Shown: positions 1-12,018 of the stretch, one piece after another
Numbering within the stretch: the stretch's first letter is position 1
Layout of the letters: each line of letters begins with the position of its first letter
Source: Anoplolepis gracilipes
Lineage: Eukaryota; Arthropoda; Insecta; Hymenoptera; Formicidae
DNA length: 64,000 nucleotides
NCBI RefSeq assembly: GCF_047496725.1
Contig: NC_132982.1
Coordinates: 2,387,501-2,451,500, forward strand
Direction of reading: 5' to 3'
Notes under the pieces: generated by a model
Databases searched by the model: none
The model's input: the letters and a program-made list of their open reading frames with translations, nothing else
What the model was told of the DNA's origin: nothing
Position numbers and translations under genes: made by a program

Positions 1-1053
1 TAAGGAGGAGAAGGATCTCACCGAACGACAGCTTTTACACGTCAAAATCTCAAAAATACTCCCGCCCAAATTGTTAACACGCCCTCAAGATTTAATATAA
101 AAAGGGACTCACGCATTACGATCAATCCAAAATTTAAAATCAGTTGACAGTACAACATTAGATTCATTCGGCACAGATTTTTCGGTCGTTCGCTGACTCA
201 AGCAATTCGTCTACACTACGGGAGTTCCGTTTACGTTTTAAAACCTATTAGAGTCAGTGCTCAACAAGACCACCTGCTGAGTAAGACCACAACTGGAGCC
301 ACAACTACACTAGCAGTTAAAACGCAACCAATCTGTCCAAATAGTAAGTTTAATTTCCTTCTCTTTTGTTTTTTTTTCTCTCATCGTCTTCTTTCTCCTT
401 TATTCAACCCTGTTTTTTTACTAAGTATGCTTAAAATCGCGCCGACCCGCCGATTCTCGCGAGCCAACCGAGACCATAGATCGGACGACACGACCGTGTG
501 CGAAATCGCGCTGTAACACATATTACATTTTCGTAAATCTTTATTATTTTTTTTTTCTTATTATAAACCATTGTAACAAATACCAACCAGAGTAAAATCT
601 TTAGAATCGCACTCCTTCCCCCTCTCTTCTGGTTGATGACCTCCGTACTTATGTAACACCCGCGATCCACACAAACACACACACTTATACAAATAATTTT
701 AAGGCGGATTTGATAATATCAATAAAGTTATATGTATAATGGTAGGGATCAATTGAATAAATGTTAATTTAAAAATTAAATGATCGGTAAATTTATTTAA
801 CTCCCTCACTCTCTCCACGCGAAAGATCACACAAGGTCCCGTCCCGCGTAAAAGAAATTCGATTCTCTTACCAAAAAGGGACCACCGAGAGAGAGCGTTC
901 GCATAACAGAGTAATAACGACACCCGTCGTTTACCTGTTTGCTAACCTGCAGCTCGCTCGACCGAGTCACTCGTCGATAAGACTTTTGACATCAGAACAG
1001 TTCCTGTTACGCCCTTCCTCTGACCCATCCTCTCTACGGGCTTGGACGTAACA
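1..1053 (-). mobile_element. Gypsy-type LTR, truncated by the window edge
   Basis: This block is the reverse complement of most of the LTR at 49818-51286. Read on the minus strand it begins at 1053 with TGTTACGTCC, the same end as that LTR, and base 1 corresponds to about 50810, so some 480 bp lie outside the window. The match is long and close, with small length differences. No internal retroelement sequence is visible next to it, so it is either a solo LTR or the edge of an element beyond the window. Short open frames inside it occur in the mirrored copy too and are not genes. Confidence 0.75.
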
Positions 1054-1360
1054 CTTAATTTACTGTAAAGTTTGGTAACTTGATATATCGATAATCTTTA
1101 ATTATCCATCTACTCCATATAGGATTCATTTGGTATTGCATTCAAGTCACTAATCTAAAAAGCATATCTCTATCTATTCTTCGTGGCTTACCAACTATGA
1201 AGAATCACATGCATCGGCAACACTAATTCTTAGTGCGAGTTGGATAACGCTTGTATAATCTGTATTTCTGCGGTTCATCGCGTTCTGTTTAGATTAGTTC
1301 TGTATTTTAAAATTTAGTTAGATTATTTATGCTCACAACATTTTATTACGATTGTTTTAT

Positions 1361-1402
1361 TGCGTTGAAGAAGGCTCAAAGAGGAGTCCGAAACGTTCGC
1401 CA
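1361..1402 (+). other. Hammerhead-ribozyme-like motif
   Basis: The segment has a possible stem I (GCG/CGC), a core strand TTGAAGA, a stem II formed by GGCTC and GAGTCC with a wobble, and then GAAAC followed by GTT. GAAAC-GUH with an almost absent stem III is the layout of the minimal type-I hammerheads known in Penelope-like elements and retrozymes. The canonical core is CUGANGA, so the first base deviates. About 230 bp upstream is GATTCATTTGGTA, which also precedes the motif at 4853. Function is not shown; this may be a decayed copy. Confidence 0.4.
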
Positions 1403-1499
1403 CTTTCTTGTTATATTTCGTGTTTAAATTAATATTTAATGCTTGTAACGATTTTCATATGTATTTTTAAACGTATTTTTAAACGCATCGAATTATACA

Positions 1500-2290
1500 T
1501 TATATCACTTTAATGTTACCCAATCTTATTTATTTTATTACATATTGTTCTGTGTTCCTGCTCTTTGTAGCACTTATTGTTTCAAATTTTATATTTGAAA
1601 AATGTTTGATAAAATTTTTCCAAATCCTGAAGCCAAAGACATCAAGAGGTTGACTCATTCCTGTCATTCCGGCAGGAATGACAATTGTTAAAATTTTTAT
1701 ATTTTTAGATAATTTGTCTATTGTTTCAAATGTTCTTGAATTTTGGCCACTCCATGAAAAGTAGAACACTATTATCATTGCAATTAGGAAGATAAACATT
1801 TGTGAACCATATTTTTACAAGGTTCGTCATCATCTTAACTGAATTTGAAGTTAATACAAGAATATTATCAGCCTTAAAAATATATTATTCTACTTGAGGT
1901 CCAAATTTTCATCTTTTTCTTGTAAAATAATTAATAGTAGTGACAAAAGAGAACCACTTGCTGATATGATGGGCTGAATTGTATAGCTATGAGTCATAGA
2001 ATTGATTGTGTTAAATGTTTCAATTTTTTGCTGTCCTTTGAAAGAGAAAGTACGTCCTGTGTGCATTTCTAAATTGAAACCCGATTGATCAGAGTTAAAA
2101 ACATTCTCTAATCTAACTAGTAAAATTTCTGTTCTTACCTTTTCAACAAAGTTATTAGCCTCTATTTAGTTTATCTATATCTGTTAAAGTTTTTTGCATT
2201 ATAAATTTATTTATTTTTCTGGAAACAATGTGATGTTCCTGCTTGAAATTATAAATCCATTTTTCAGATGCTTTAAAAAAAACCGGCCGA
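1500..2290 (-). pseudogene. pogo-like transposase, C-terminal DDE half (decayed)
   Basis: Read on the minus strand, three frames with stops and frameshifts give a DDE_1-type domain of the pogo/Fot1 branch of Tc1/mariner. In order: a stretch NSDQSGFNLEMHTGRTL (NxDQSGF is the first catalytic Asp motif), then THSYTIQPIISASGSLLS, then WSGQNSRTF near the second acidic region, then IPAGMTGMSQPLDV, a typical pogo-family signature. The N-terminal half of a related protein lies head-to-head on the plus strand at 2392-3190. About 140 bp (2150-2290 versus 3045-3190) is present in both halves in inverted orientation. No functional product is expected. Confidence 0.7.
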
Positions 2291-2391
2291 TAATTGTAAT
2301 TGATATCTAGCATTCAAAGCCGTTAGGATTAGGCTAATATCGCTAGGTGACGTTCACTTTCTCGTAAGGGAATTCGTCCGCTTTTTTTATA

Positions 2392-3190
2392 ATGATAAAT
2401 ACGGGTATGCGATGGCTCCGAATAGCAATTAAATTTGTTTCTCTCCGTAATAAAATGGCTTGTAATAAAATGACGCTAAATCCAAAAAATATTTTGAAAT
2501 TATTAGCTATGGCCTTTGATCGATTAGAATATGATTTTGAATCTGATATAAGTGAAAATGAGAAAAGATTCAGTTCTCAATTAGAGAATATGATAAAAGA
2601 TGCCATGTGCAAGAAATCTCTATATATAGAAACCTATATTACATTGAATTTTGAAGAAGCAAGTGTTATTCCAAATATAATTTCAATTAAGGAAAATGTC
2701 GATGACGATTATATTCATGACATTGACAATGAGAATTCTAATTTAAACTCACCTATCGAATATACAGAAGAATGCGATGAAGAATATAAGCAGAAAGTTA
2801 TTGAATTTTGGAATTCAGGGAAAAAGCATAAATTAAAATTTGCAACAGTCCAAGCCAGATTTAAACGTGTTGCTTCAAAGCGACAATTATATAGGTGGGA
2901 AAAAGAAATTTTACAAGGCGGAAATACACGCGAAAAATTAACAAAAATTTCAGAATATGTTTTAACTCAATTTGCTTTACAAAAATCGTTAACAATTCAT
3001 GATTTGGATATTCGCAGATGAATGCTAGAAATCAATTGCAATTATCGGCAGGTTTTTTTAAAGCATTTGAAAAATGGATTTATAATTTCAAGCAGAAAAA
3101 CATAGCATTGTTTCCAAAAAATAAATAAATTTATAACGCAAAAAACTTTAACAGATATAGATAAACTAAAAATAGTGGCTAATAAATTCA
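2392..3190 (+). pseudogene. pogo-like transposase, N-terminal half (decayed)
   Basis: An open frame at 2392-3021 encodes about 209 residues. The second half has the helix-turn-helix feel of a pogo/CENP-B-like DNA-binding region (VQARFKRVASKRQLYRWEKE, then KLTKISEYVLTQFALQKS and the start of a DIRRW-like motif). It stops at TGA 3019-3021, where relatives would have Trp. Homology continues past the stop and through another stop to about 3190, where it overlaps in inverted orientation the half at 1500-2290. The first acidic 100 residues match nothing I recognise. It looks like the 5' half of one transposase gene whose 3' half was inverted or belongs to another copy. Confidence 0.6.
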
Positions 3191-3794
3191 AGAAGCTAAT
3201 TACGTCAAGCTAATTCCGTAACGTGACATAAATTATATATTTTCAGTACTAGTTTGAAGTAGTCTGACAGTGAATATCGGCCATAATAAGAGAAAAAAAT
3301 ATATAACGATAATATATCATACTACACAAAAAAACAACGTACTAAAACAGCGATTCCGAAAGCGTATATAATGACTTACATTTACATTTTGAATCCTTTT
3401 TGGTCATTTTAAAGTGATTTTTTTATTCATCGAACAATAAGCTATTATAAAATGTAATGTATGTAAAATATATACGTAATATACATAATAAGAACAGTAT
3501 CACAAAAAGACGATACTGTTGGTACTTTTTTATTTAAAACGGAAGGAAAAATCAGTAACATTCGTTGGCGCAACAAACTTTATCGGATTAAACTTGTCAA
3601 ACATCGACACGTTCCACACGTGTAACTTAAATAACTTCAAGAACGCATATGTTAATACAATTTTTACAATAATAGACTTATTTCTGAAATGCTATTCATA
3701 AAAAGGCAGTCTAACTTAAATTTGCAAACCGACACGTAGAATTTACCGGCAATATATCATGACGTGATACACAAACTCTCAAAAGTCCGAAGTT
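3191..3794. other. AT-rich intergenic sequence, nothing recognised
   Basis: No gene, TIR element or RNA is recognised. An AGCGATTCCGAAA motif at about 3347 recurs at 6782 and 8033 with some similarity in the flanking bases, suggesting diverged copies of one repeat. A 60-codon open frame at 3519-3701 has no recognisable domain. Confidence 0.4.
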
Positions 3795-3820
3795 TAAACG
3801 TATAATAGCGAGCTCTAATT

Positions 3821-4412
3821 CACCGAAAAAATCATATTCTCATTTTAAGAAGAACCACTTATTTTTAGAATATCTTCCTTTAAAATAAGTGCCAAGAGGA
3901 TTTTCTTAAGACTTAAAACTAAAGACAGAAATCCTCTAAAAAATAGAAAAGTATTAGATATTCTTAATATGTAAGAATATATATACACAAGTAGTCTTCT
4001 AGTCTTGAGGCTTTCGTGGCCATCAGAATTGTCTAAACTGGAGATTTCCGGATGGATGCCGCGTGATTAAACAGCGTAATGCACGCAATGACGTTTCGTA
4101 AACATTGGAGTTTGCATCTTCAGGGCTAAGAGTCCCGATACTGAGCTCTCTTGGGTTGGGGTTCTTATATCTTGCGAGAGGTTTTTCTATCTACGGGAAA
4201 AATATACCGTTATGCCCTCTAGTGGTGTAAGCGCAAATAGGGTTTGTATGATACAATTTAAGAATATTTTCTTTATTTCATATACTATTCTTAACAAAAG
4301 ATCATTAGAGGTGAATATTCTGAATTTTTTAGAATATTTTATTGGAGGAAAGCTTTAGAAGGAATTCTTCTAAAATAGAGAATACATTTTAAAATAGAGA
4401 ATTTTTTCGGTG
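3821..4412. mobile_element. MITE with CACCGAAAAAAT termini, copy 1
   Basis: The element starts CACCGAAAAAATC and ends in the inverse, TTTTTTCGGTG. A second copy of the same length class lies at 39164-39719 with high identity throughout. Its insertion interrupts the repeat at 3795-5361: joining the flanks restores a sequence found uninterrupted at about 25905. The open frame within it is not conserved between copies. Confidence 0.75.
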
Positions 4413-4852
4413 TTTGAATGTCATGAGATAACACAAATATAAGCTCGTAATTTTCTTAGCTCTTTGACAGTAACCGATCGATTCGATACTTTACAACTGC
4501 GCTAATTTCTGTTCATTACTGACAATATCTATTGTGACCTGTAAGTAAAAAAAAAATTTTTTCTGTACGGTTTAGAGATTACTCTGATTTTACTATTATA
4601 CCTATTATTACGTATAAATAACACATAAATTATTCTTATCCACAAGATTCATTTGGTAGTGTTAATCGAGTCAGTTTCTTGACCTGAAAAATATTTTCTG
4701 GTTTAAAAACTAAGAAGTTTCTTCATCGTAATTTGTAATTATTCAACTTCCCATCATATTGCACATAACTTACTCGGATCTAACAGCTGCTTTACTTATT
4801 TTTTGCTACATTACCGCTATTTCTCAACGTTATTTATTACATTTTTCTAGTT

Positions 4853-4895
4853 TTGCGCCGAAGAAGTCCCAAAAAATGGGATCAAAACGTTCGTC
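4853..4895 (+). other. Hammerhead-ribozyme-like motif
   Basis: Core strand CCGAAGA, hairpin GTCCC-AAAAAAT-GGGAT, then CAAAAC-GTT-CGTC. It is the counterpart of the minus-strand copy at 25427-25469, which keeps the canonical GAAAC. Here GAAAC has become AAAAC, so this copy is probably inactive. Confidence 0.4.
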
Positions 4896-5361
4896 TTAAT
4901 TTAGATGTAACTTTTCATCAAATTATATCAATACGTTTAATATTATAATATATATATTTTCTAAGTTTAGAATATTTGAATTGTTTTACAACCGTTACTT
5001 GTGATACGTTTGCTCTCTATAACCTTACTATTGTTTTATTATTAAGAATATCAGTTTCAGAGTCCTATTTTATGGGATTACGAAAACATAATTAAATAAA
5101 TGACAAAATAAAATTAATATTTCATTTATAAGTAAAATTATTAATGGATCGAATTGAAATGAAACAACTTTAACCATTTAATTGTGAAAATTATATCGGC
5201 GAGAAAACCTTATCATTATAGTTTTATAATATACAAAATAAATTTAGAAATTTTTAGTTGCCGCTAAACTTATTACAATATTGTTTAAGAATTATAATTA
5301 CATTCAGAATAAAAGTAGGTATCTTTATGTTATAATATTATAACATAACAGAAATATTTTT

Positions 5362-6815
5362 AATATAATACATATATATGCAAAAGAAACGTTTGAAAAA
5401 AACATTAAAAAAATAATAAAAAAATGTTCAAATTCTAAAAAAATGATAATATAGACGAGAAAGCAGTGTACAGACATGATTACAAAAATTATGAGCTTTC
5501 ATAAAGATAAGTGTTTCTTAAAAGCGTCTTGCAGACAAATTTCTCTTCTTGACTATTAGCTGATTTCATCAACATCAGTTAACTTTATTCTTGGTTTAAA
5601 CTATATAGCTTTATCTCTTTCAGATAAGCTTCAAAGAAAGAGATAAAAATATAATTTCACCCGAGGTTAAAATTAACTGACGTTGGTGGAATCGGCCGTA
5701 TAACACTTACAAAGAAACCCCACAAACCCGCAAATTTTGATTTTAATAAAACTTTACACACATGTAGAGATAAATATGTAAATATAGGAATGGTGTAATT
5801 TGTGTAATAAATATTAAAATATAAAATTGTAGTATTTAATAAATTAATGTTTTTAAGAATAATAAAGAATAACACAGTAATAGAATATCTGTTTCTCCCC
5901 TCCCCTCTCTCTCTCTCTCTCTCTTTCTCTTTGATAAAAAAAAAAAAAAAAGACAAACACATGTGTAATATATAGGACTAATTAAATAGTTAAAAAGAGA
6001 GAATATTTATTTAATATAAAATGATAAATATCAATAACAATATAGAGCATACAGATTTATAATAGCATAGAGCGTATAGCTGTTATATAGCTGTTATATT
6101 ATAATCTATAATTGTACTTATACAGAGTAAATTTTTTCTTTATATTTTTCATTATTAGTATAGATTTAGTTATGTCTAATAAATGTATATATGTGTTTTT
6201 AATAGAGATTTCTATTTTTTACAAATAATCGTTAACATCATTGATATAATTTTCGTTAGAATGTATGTTCATTATAATAAATGTAATAAGGAAATAGAAT
6301 CGTTGTGCAATTCATATACACAGCAAGTCATAAGATTGCGTCACGTTTTACATATACACTTTAAAGCGCGTTAAATGTATAATAATAAAAATATTATTCA
6401 AATAATAACATCACATCAAATAATAATATTGTTTTAGTTAAGGAATTTCATGTATTTTTTAATCACTTGACCTACATATTTTAAAACGTCAAATTTTACC
6501 ACGTAGTATAGTGCGCATTTGTTATTGTTTAGGCGCGAAGAGAGAGCCTTTTCTTCTTGACGTCATTGCTTTACGTAGTAAGAGGAAAGAATACTAGTAC
6601 TACTAGCACTACGTCCATTCATTTCGACTCTGGCAGACATAGCGTACGCACATACTCCTACTCCGACGCCGACACGTACGTCACAGACTCGCGTTCGGTC
6701 ACTCCGAAGTCGAGCGAGCCGTTATCATTTCTTGTTACGATAATACTACAAAAAAAAGAACAACGCGTTACAATACGTACAAAGCGATTCCGAAAGATAA
6801 AACATTGAACGTGTA
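5362..6815. other. AT-rich stretch with a TC microsatellite
   Basis: No gene is supported. A (TC)n tract with an adjacent poly-A lies at about 5900-5952. The less AT-rich stretch 6520-6800 has an 83-codon open frame (6557-6808) rich in Ser, Thr and Tyr with no domain I recognise; it ends close to the TTAA element and contains the AGCGATTCCGAAA motif shared with 3347 and 8033, so I treat it as repeat-derived. Confidence 0.4.
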
Positions 6816-6819
6816 TTAA

Positions 6820-7893
6820 GGATGTTTAGCACCTACAATCGGAGCAAAAAGTAGTCGAAATTGACGAATATATACGTTTCTCATATATCTTAATATATGA
6901 TTATTATAAAGATTGCATAAAATCTTATTATTTATTCATAGCTAGAGTATATAGAAATGTATTTTCGAACTTCTGCTGCCTTTTTTCGGAGAATTTTCGT
7001 GTTTCTTAAATTATAACGAGAAACTTTTATCATTGACGGTACCTCGCTTTCAACATTACAGCACAAAATTTGAATTATAAAAATAAAAGAACTTACTCGT
7101 ACAGAGTAATTTAAAATGTCAGAATAAAAATTATAATAGTGAATAATGACAAAATATAGAAGATTTTTAACTATTTCTTTGATAAATTTAATAATTTGTC
7201 ATTTCTCCGAGAAGAAAGAAATGTGGCAACATGGTAATTTTTCATAAGTTGTTCAAATTACAAATTGACATATGAGGCCTAGTTGCTTCTCGCTTACACA
7301 TTTGTATATAGAGGCTTCTTCAGATGAAAAGATAGGTTATTTAAAACGTCAAAAAAAGGCTCAGCTGAATGCTATGTTGCCACGTTTTCACAATAAATAA
7401 TATGTCATCTCGGATAATAGGACAAAATTGAGAAAATTATATTCAATATCTTTTGAACTAGTCAATACTTGACCAAAATTATGTGATCAAATATTTTCTC
7501 TATATTTAAACTATACTTTTGCAAATTTTGAATAAATTCCTATTATTATTTCTATCTATTTTAGCTTTTAAATCAACACAATCACAGGTTTTTTATAAGA
7601 TAGAAAATCCGTAATCGTATCAATTTAAGGGCTAAAAAGGACAGAAATAATTATATTTTTACTTATTTATATAAATAATTATATTAATACTTTTACTTAT
7701 AATTAGCTCCACAAAATAATTATATTTATAATAATATCGACGGGTAAATTCATTGCAAATTAAATCCTTATAACTTTTGATTGCTTCAGTGAATCAACTC
7801 CAGGTTTTTTTATAAGTCTCTGAACATGTATCAGAACAATCTGTACAAATTTTATTAAATTCCTATATTTTTAAAAATAGGTACTAAACATCC
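6820..7893. mobile_element. TTAA-flanked TIR element, copy A
   Basis: Bounded by TTAA on both sides (6816-6819 and 7894-7897), with short imperfect terminal repeats GGATGTTTAGCACCTA and TAGGTACTAAACATCC. Other copies lie at 24137-24646 (partial), 34081-36340 and 40656-46881, always with TTAA at the edges. TTAA duplication is the habit of piggyBac-like elements, but the ends do not begin with the usual CCC, so the superfamily is uncertain. No coding capacity is seen. It is uninterrupted and so is the best template for the family. Confidence 0.75.
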
Positions 7894-7897
7894 TTAA

Positions 7898-8645
7898 AGC
7901 ATATGAAACGCGTTTATAAAATGTATAAAAAAACGTGTAAAATATTTCAATCGACGCACTCTCTTTCACATCATAATAACATACGTGTTATACATACTAC
8001 ACGATAAATTTTAACGCATTAAAATATGTCTAAAGCGATTCCGAAATACGTAAAAAAATAATAATATTAGAGATTTTATTAGAGTTCGGTCGATTATACA
8101 GATTTCATAGATCCTTTTTTTTCCATCTACTAGCAATTTGTATCATATTAAGGATGTCAACTGGAAGAAGTAGGTCCGATTTTCGCTCGATAATAGAAGT
8201 TAAGCCCTTAAAAATTTGATAAATATTTAGTTTGTAAAACATTTATGATAAATGGGTGTTTCCTTCTTTTCCCATCTATAACGTATCATGTGAACTATCT
8301 GTATGATAGACACATATCCGAAATCGTGTCTAACGAATTTAAGTTTGGTCTGAGATGCGAACATGCGCCGACAAATTCCCTCAATCGATTTCGTCTTAAT
8401 CCACTTTGGATTTAACTCTTTCTCAAAGTTTGATGGTTAAATTCCTGACTTGTTGACTCCAAGTATGATTTTCGTGTGATAAAACGAAATTTTCTATTTT
8501 ATCGAAATTCGGGAGTGCCGTTTAAAGTATCGCACATTTTTACTTTTATGCGATTCAAAATATCGTGCGCTTTTATACTTTTAAGCGGTTTAAACAAATT
8601 AAAAAAGTATCCCGCGTATAAGAAAATCTAAAATCTTGACGCCTA
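7898..8645. other. Intergenic sequence, nothing recognised
   Basis: AT-rich, with a third AGCGATTCCGAAA motif at about 8033. No gene or bounded element is seen. Confidence 0.4.
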
Positions 8646-8649
8646 TAAC

Positions 8650-9263
8650 AATCTGAAAGGAGAAGAAAGGCCTAGGAGAGGCATCCTACGTCGGCGGGCC
8701 AATTCTAGGGTAAGTATTTGTATATATATTATTAGTTGTATATTAATTATTATAAATTGCGTATACGAATTAGTTCGGTTTATTTATTTAATTCTTAATT
8801 AATTTTGTTTAAATGATTTAAATAAGAGAAAGACTCAGAGATAAAAACTATTACATAAATCTTATAAAATTTTCTATTAAAAAAATAGTCTTTCTTTAAT
8901 TTATGTATAAAATTTCACATTTATACATATATTTCCTCATAATTATATATCTGCTTGTTATTGCGCGCATTGAATATAAAACTCGGTAAATACAATAATA
9001 ATTTCTTGAATATTTATTATTTTGAGCTCTGTTATAATTTGAATTTTATATTTGTATGTTACAGATAACGTAGCTTTTATATCGACAATTCCGCTGCTGT
9101 GTATCGGCATCGGTGAGTGATAAAAAGCTTTTTTATTTTAAAACAACGGATTTAAAAAGACTTGTAAAGATAGAAATGTAGATTGTAAACAAATCTGTTG
9201 TTTTAATCCTTGGCGGGATAACCGTGTGCATGACGAACTCTGCATCAATTTCATCAATCATAG
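8650..9263 (+). other. Possible exons of an unidentified gene
   Basis: Three exon-like stretches. (1) About 8645-8712 is open and ends at a good donor, AGG|GTAAGT. (2) 9065-9113 follows acceptor TGTTACAG and ends at donor G|GTGAGT; one frame reads NVAFISTIPLLCIGI, hydrophobic. (3) 9181-9263 follows AAATGTAG and ends before GTATAT; one frame reads VVLILGGITVCMTNSA, also membrane-like, but the phase left by stretch 2 favours another frame. No start codon and no family is recognised. These may be exons of a host membrane protein or chance splice-like signals. Confidence 0.2.
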
Positions 9264-11036
9264 GTATATTTTATCTTGTACGTATATATCCTAAAATACA
9301 ATTTTATATAAAATTTCAAATTTATTATAGTTTTAAACTTTTGTTGGAAATGCTATTTGTATATAAAAAATTGTATTAAAAATGAAAGATAATTTTAAAA
9401 TAAAAATACATTATATTTATTCCAATTTTATGCAAAACATGGGTAAAATATTTTAATGGTTAAAATATATTTATTTCAATAATATATATATATAGTCAGT
9501 TATTATATAATTATTTATAATTAAAATTCTTTTGAAAAATTAAATACTGACAATCAAAATTCCTATTCAACGTATACATACATGGGATGTATAATACATT
9601 TCTCTTTCTACAAAGAAAAGATCCGCTCTTAAAAATCATCGAAATTTTCAAGATAGAAATTTGATAATGTCACTTCAAACGGGAGAAATGGATAATTAAT
9701 AGTGTTTCGCTCCTTTTGTTAAGGAAAAATACATACATGAATTATCTTAAAATTTTTGTCTAATATTTTATAGAAATTTTATAAAGTCAGTTTTATAAAA
9801 GACAGCATAAAAATGTTATGAAAATATTAGCAAATTTGAGCCAACCAATTGAACAAGTTTCTTTGGACACAGAAGACATTGATCTTATTTCTAATTTAAC
9901 TATTATTTTTCTGCTTCGTCAGTGGAATGATCTATAAGAGAATAAAGTAGTTATTAAATATTTTTATTTAAAAGTTGTCGAATATGTTTTATTTAAAAGC
10001 TGTCGAATATTTTTATTTAAAAGTTAACTGAAAGCGAAAAACCGTTTAACGTTTCTCAAATATTGATTAGTATGCCACAATTTAAACCGTTTTTGCAATA
10101 ACTTATGCTAACGTTTTTACTTTTAAAACTAAAGTTGAGAAATTTTTATTAAAGAAACAAAATTAATTTTTATAATACATTTTGAGGTATGTCTATTATA
10201 ATAAATAATTCGAATAAAACTGTATAAAATTAAATAACAAACGTATAATGATAAAATTAATTTATTTTATTTAAAATATATTTTTGCATCAACATTGAGC
10301 ACGGTCAATCACTGAGTGAATTGATTTCTGGACATGTTCTTTTAGAATCATTTTGAACATTCCTGCCGGGAACGCTTAGCTCGCCAGAATATCATAATAA
10401 ATTCTTCTCATTCGAATTCTCAATCACATCTTGTTATCCTCCATATCTAAATATCCTAAATCTTCCAAATCTATTTAAAAATTTATGTAATAAACTATGG
10501 ATGTAATTATTTTGAAAAACATAGCACAGCCTCTATTTTACTAGATCAAATCAATACGCATTTCAGTCGGCAAACAATATCCTATTGTGTCATATACCAG
10601 TCGCCCCATGTCATTTTCTGGTTTGTTAACTGATTATATTTAAAGTAATTAGATATACAATTATGACACTTTGCTATTTATATGACATTATACTTGTCTC
10701 AAGAACATAATTAAAAACTTCTATTCTATGCTATTCTATGGCTATTACGATAGAATCGTAAAATATTTTTCCACTATTTAATGTTCGGCTATTTTTTATT
10801 CAACATATTATATTATGTCATTATTATATTTTCATTTATATTTTTAATAATTTGAAAATATATACGGCTCCAATATTTATAAACATGATAATGTATACTC
10901 GGCAATGAGAGTCCATGCGCGGATGTTGATGCGTAAAGAAAATGCATATAGAAATTAATTCTTTTCGCGAAAGAATTTTTTAATTGAAGAGAATTTAAAT
11001 ATGTGCCCTGTGCACTAATTAAAAAATTATTATATT
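9264..11036. other. AT-rich intergenic sequence
   Basis: Nothing firmly recognised. A small frame at 9818-9937 (39 codons, starting MKILANLSQPIEQVS) could be a terminal exon, but nothing links it to neighbours. A 29-bp motif with TTTATTTAAAAG is repeated about three times near 9957-10025. Confidence 0.35.
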
Positions 11037-11828
11037 TATATTTTTATTATGCTAGATATAGGAGCAGAAGGCTCACAAATTGATGGCGGAGTTTTTCAAT
11101 CGTCTGAAATGGGTCGACGATTGAACGATGACTCCAATTTGCCAAAATCAACTAATTTACCAGGAACTAACATTGACATGCCCTACTTCCTTGTCGGAGA
11201 TGCAGCTTTTCCTCTCAAGTCTTTCTTAATGAAACCCTATGGCGAACGCAACATACCCCATGACAAGTCTGTCTATAACTTTAGGTTGGGCAGAGCAAGA
11301 AGAGTTATAGAGAACGCCTTTGGAATTTTAGCAGCTCGTTGGAGAATTTTCCGTCACCCTATTATTGCTTCAGAAAACAATGTAGAAAGTATAATTGAAT
11401 GTACTGTTTGCCTCCACAATTTTATTTGCAAGACAGGCGACAGAAAACTCAACCTAGAGTACTGCCCCCCTTCTTTTGTGGATTTTGAATTGCCAACTGG
11501 CGAATTAGTAGAAGGAGAATGGCACGACATAGTTGCTGGAGAGAATGGAGCCATCATTAATGGTCCACGAATGAGTGCAAGAAATGTTGCTCTTGGAGTT
11601 TTACAACAGAGAGATGCACTGAAAGAATTCGTAAATAGGCCTCAGGCTATACGCCATCAAGATATTATTATGAGAATCCGGCAAGGAATTATCTCTCCTC
11701 AAGATTTACGATACTGCCATAGTTATTTTCTTCTTTCTTTAGTTTTGTGTGTGTGTGTGTGTGTATGTGTGTGTATAAATGTAAAAAAAATGTTTAGTTT
11801 TAAATGTTTATTTTTTTTGTTTGTTTAA
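11037..11828 (+). pseudogene. PIF/Harbinger (HARBI1-like) transposase, 5' truncated
   Basis: The open frame from 11049 encodes the C-terminal two thirds of a DDE_Tnp_4 transposase. Visible motifs: DIGAEGSQIDGGVFQSS, then YFLVGDAAFPL (second catalytic Asp), then RARRVIENAFGILAARWRIF (catalytic Glu), then VCLHNFIC. The first catalytic Asp region and the HTH are missing: coding homology begins abruptly at about 11049 after AT-rich DNA, so the ATG there is not the native start. The frame runs into a GT microsatellite near 11745. A convergent accessory frame lies at 12019-12311 on the minus strand, as in full PIF/Harbinger elements. It is a non-functional fragment. Confidence 0.8.
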
Positions 11829-12018
11829 TTTGTTAGTTTAGTTTGTTATTATAGATAGTTTTGAAATAACATAAATCAAAGTATGAAACATGAATAAAAC
11901 GTTTTTATTTTCAAATCAAGATTATTTTCAATCACAAATATGTAACAACGAAATATTATTTTAACACGTAATTAATCTGAAATAACTAATATAACAAGAA
12001 TAAACATAATTAAGATAA

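Larger units (their letters stand above)
3795..5361 (+). repeat. Penelope/retrozyme-like repeat, copy 1
   Basis: From about 3795 to 5361, excluding the MITE at 3821-4412, this sequence matches the reverse complement of about 24985-25930. The shared block has AATAGCGAGCT near its start, GATTCATTTGGTAGTG in the middle and a hammerhead-like motif at 4853-4895. There is no coding region. The motif and the low coding content suggest the terminal repeat (pLTR) of a Penelope-like element or a retrozyme-like non-autonomous element; the family name is an inference. Confidence 0.6.

Noticed and set aside
431..682. 83-codon frame, repeated at 50171-50422
   Set aside because: Lies within two copies of the same LTR; low-complexity composition and no domain.
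6557..6808. 83-codon Ser/Thr-rich frame
   Set aside because: No family recognised and it overlaps a repeated motif; kept only as a note.
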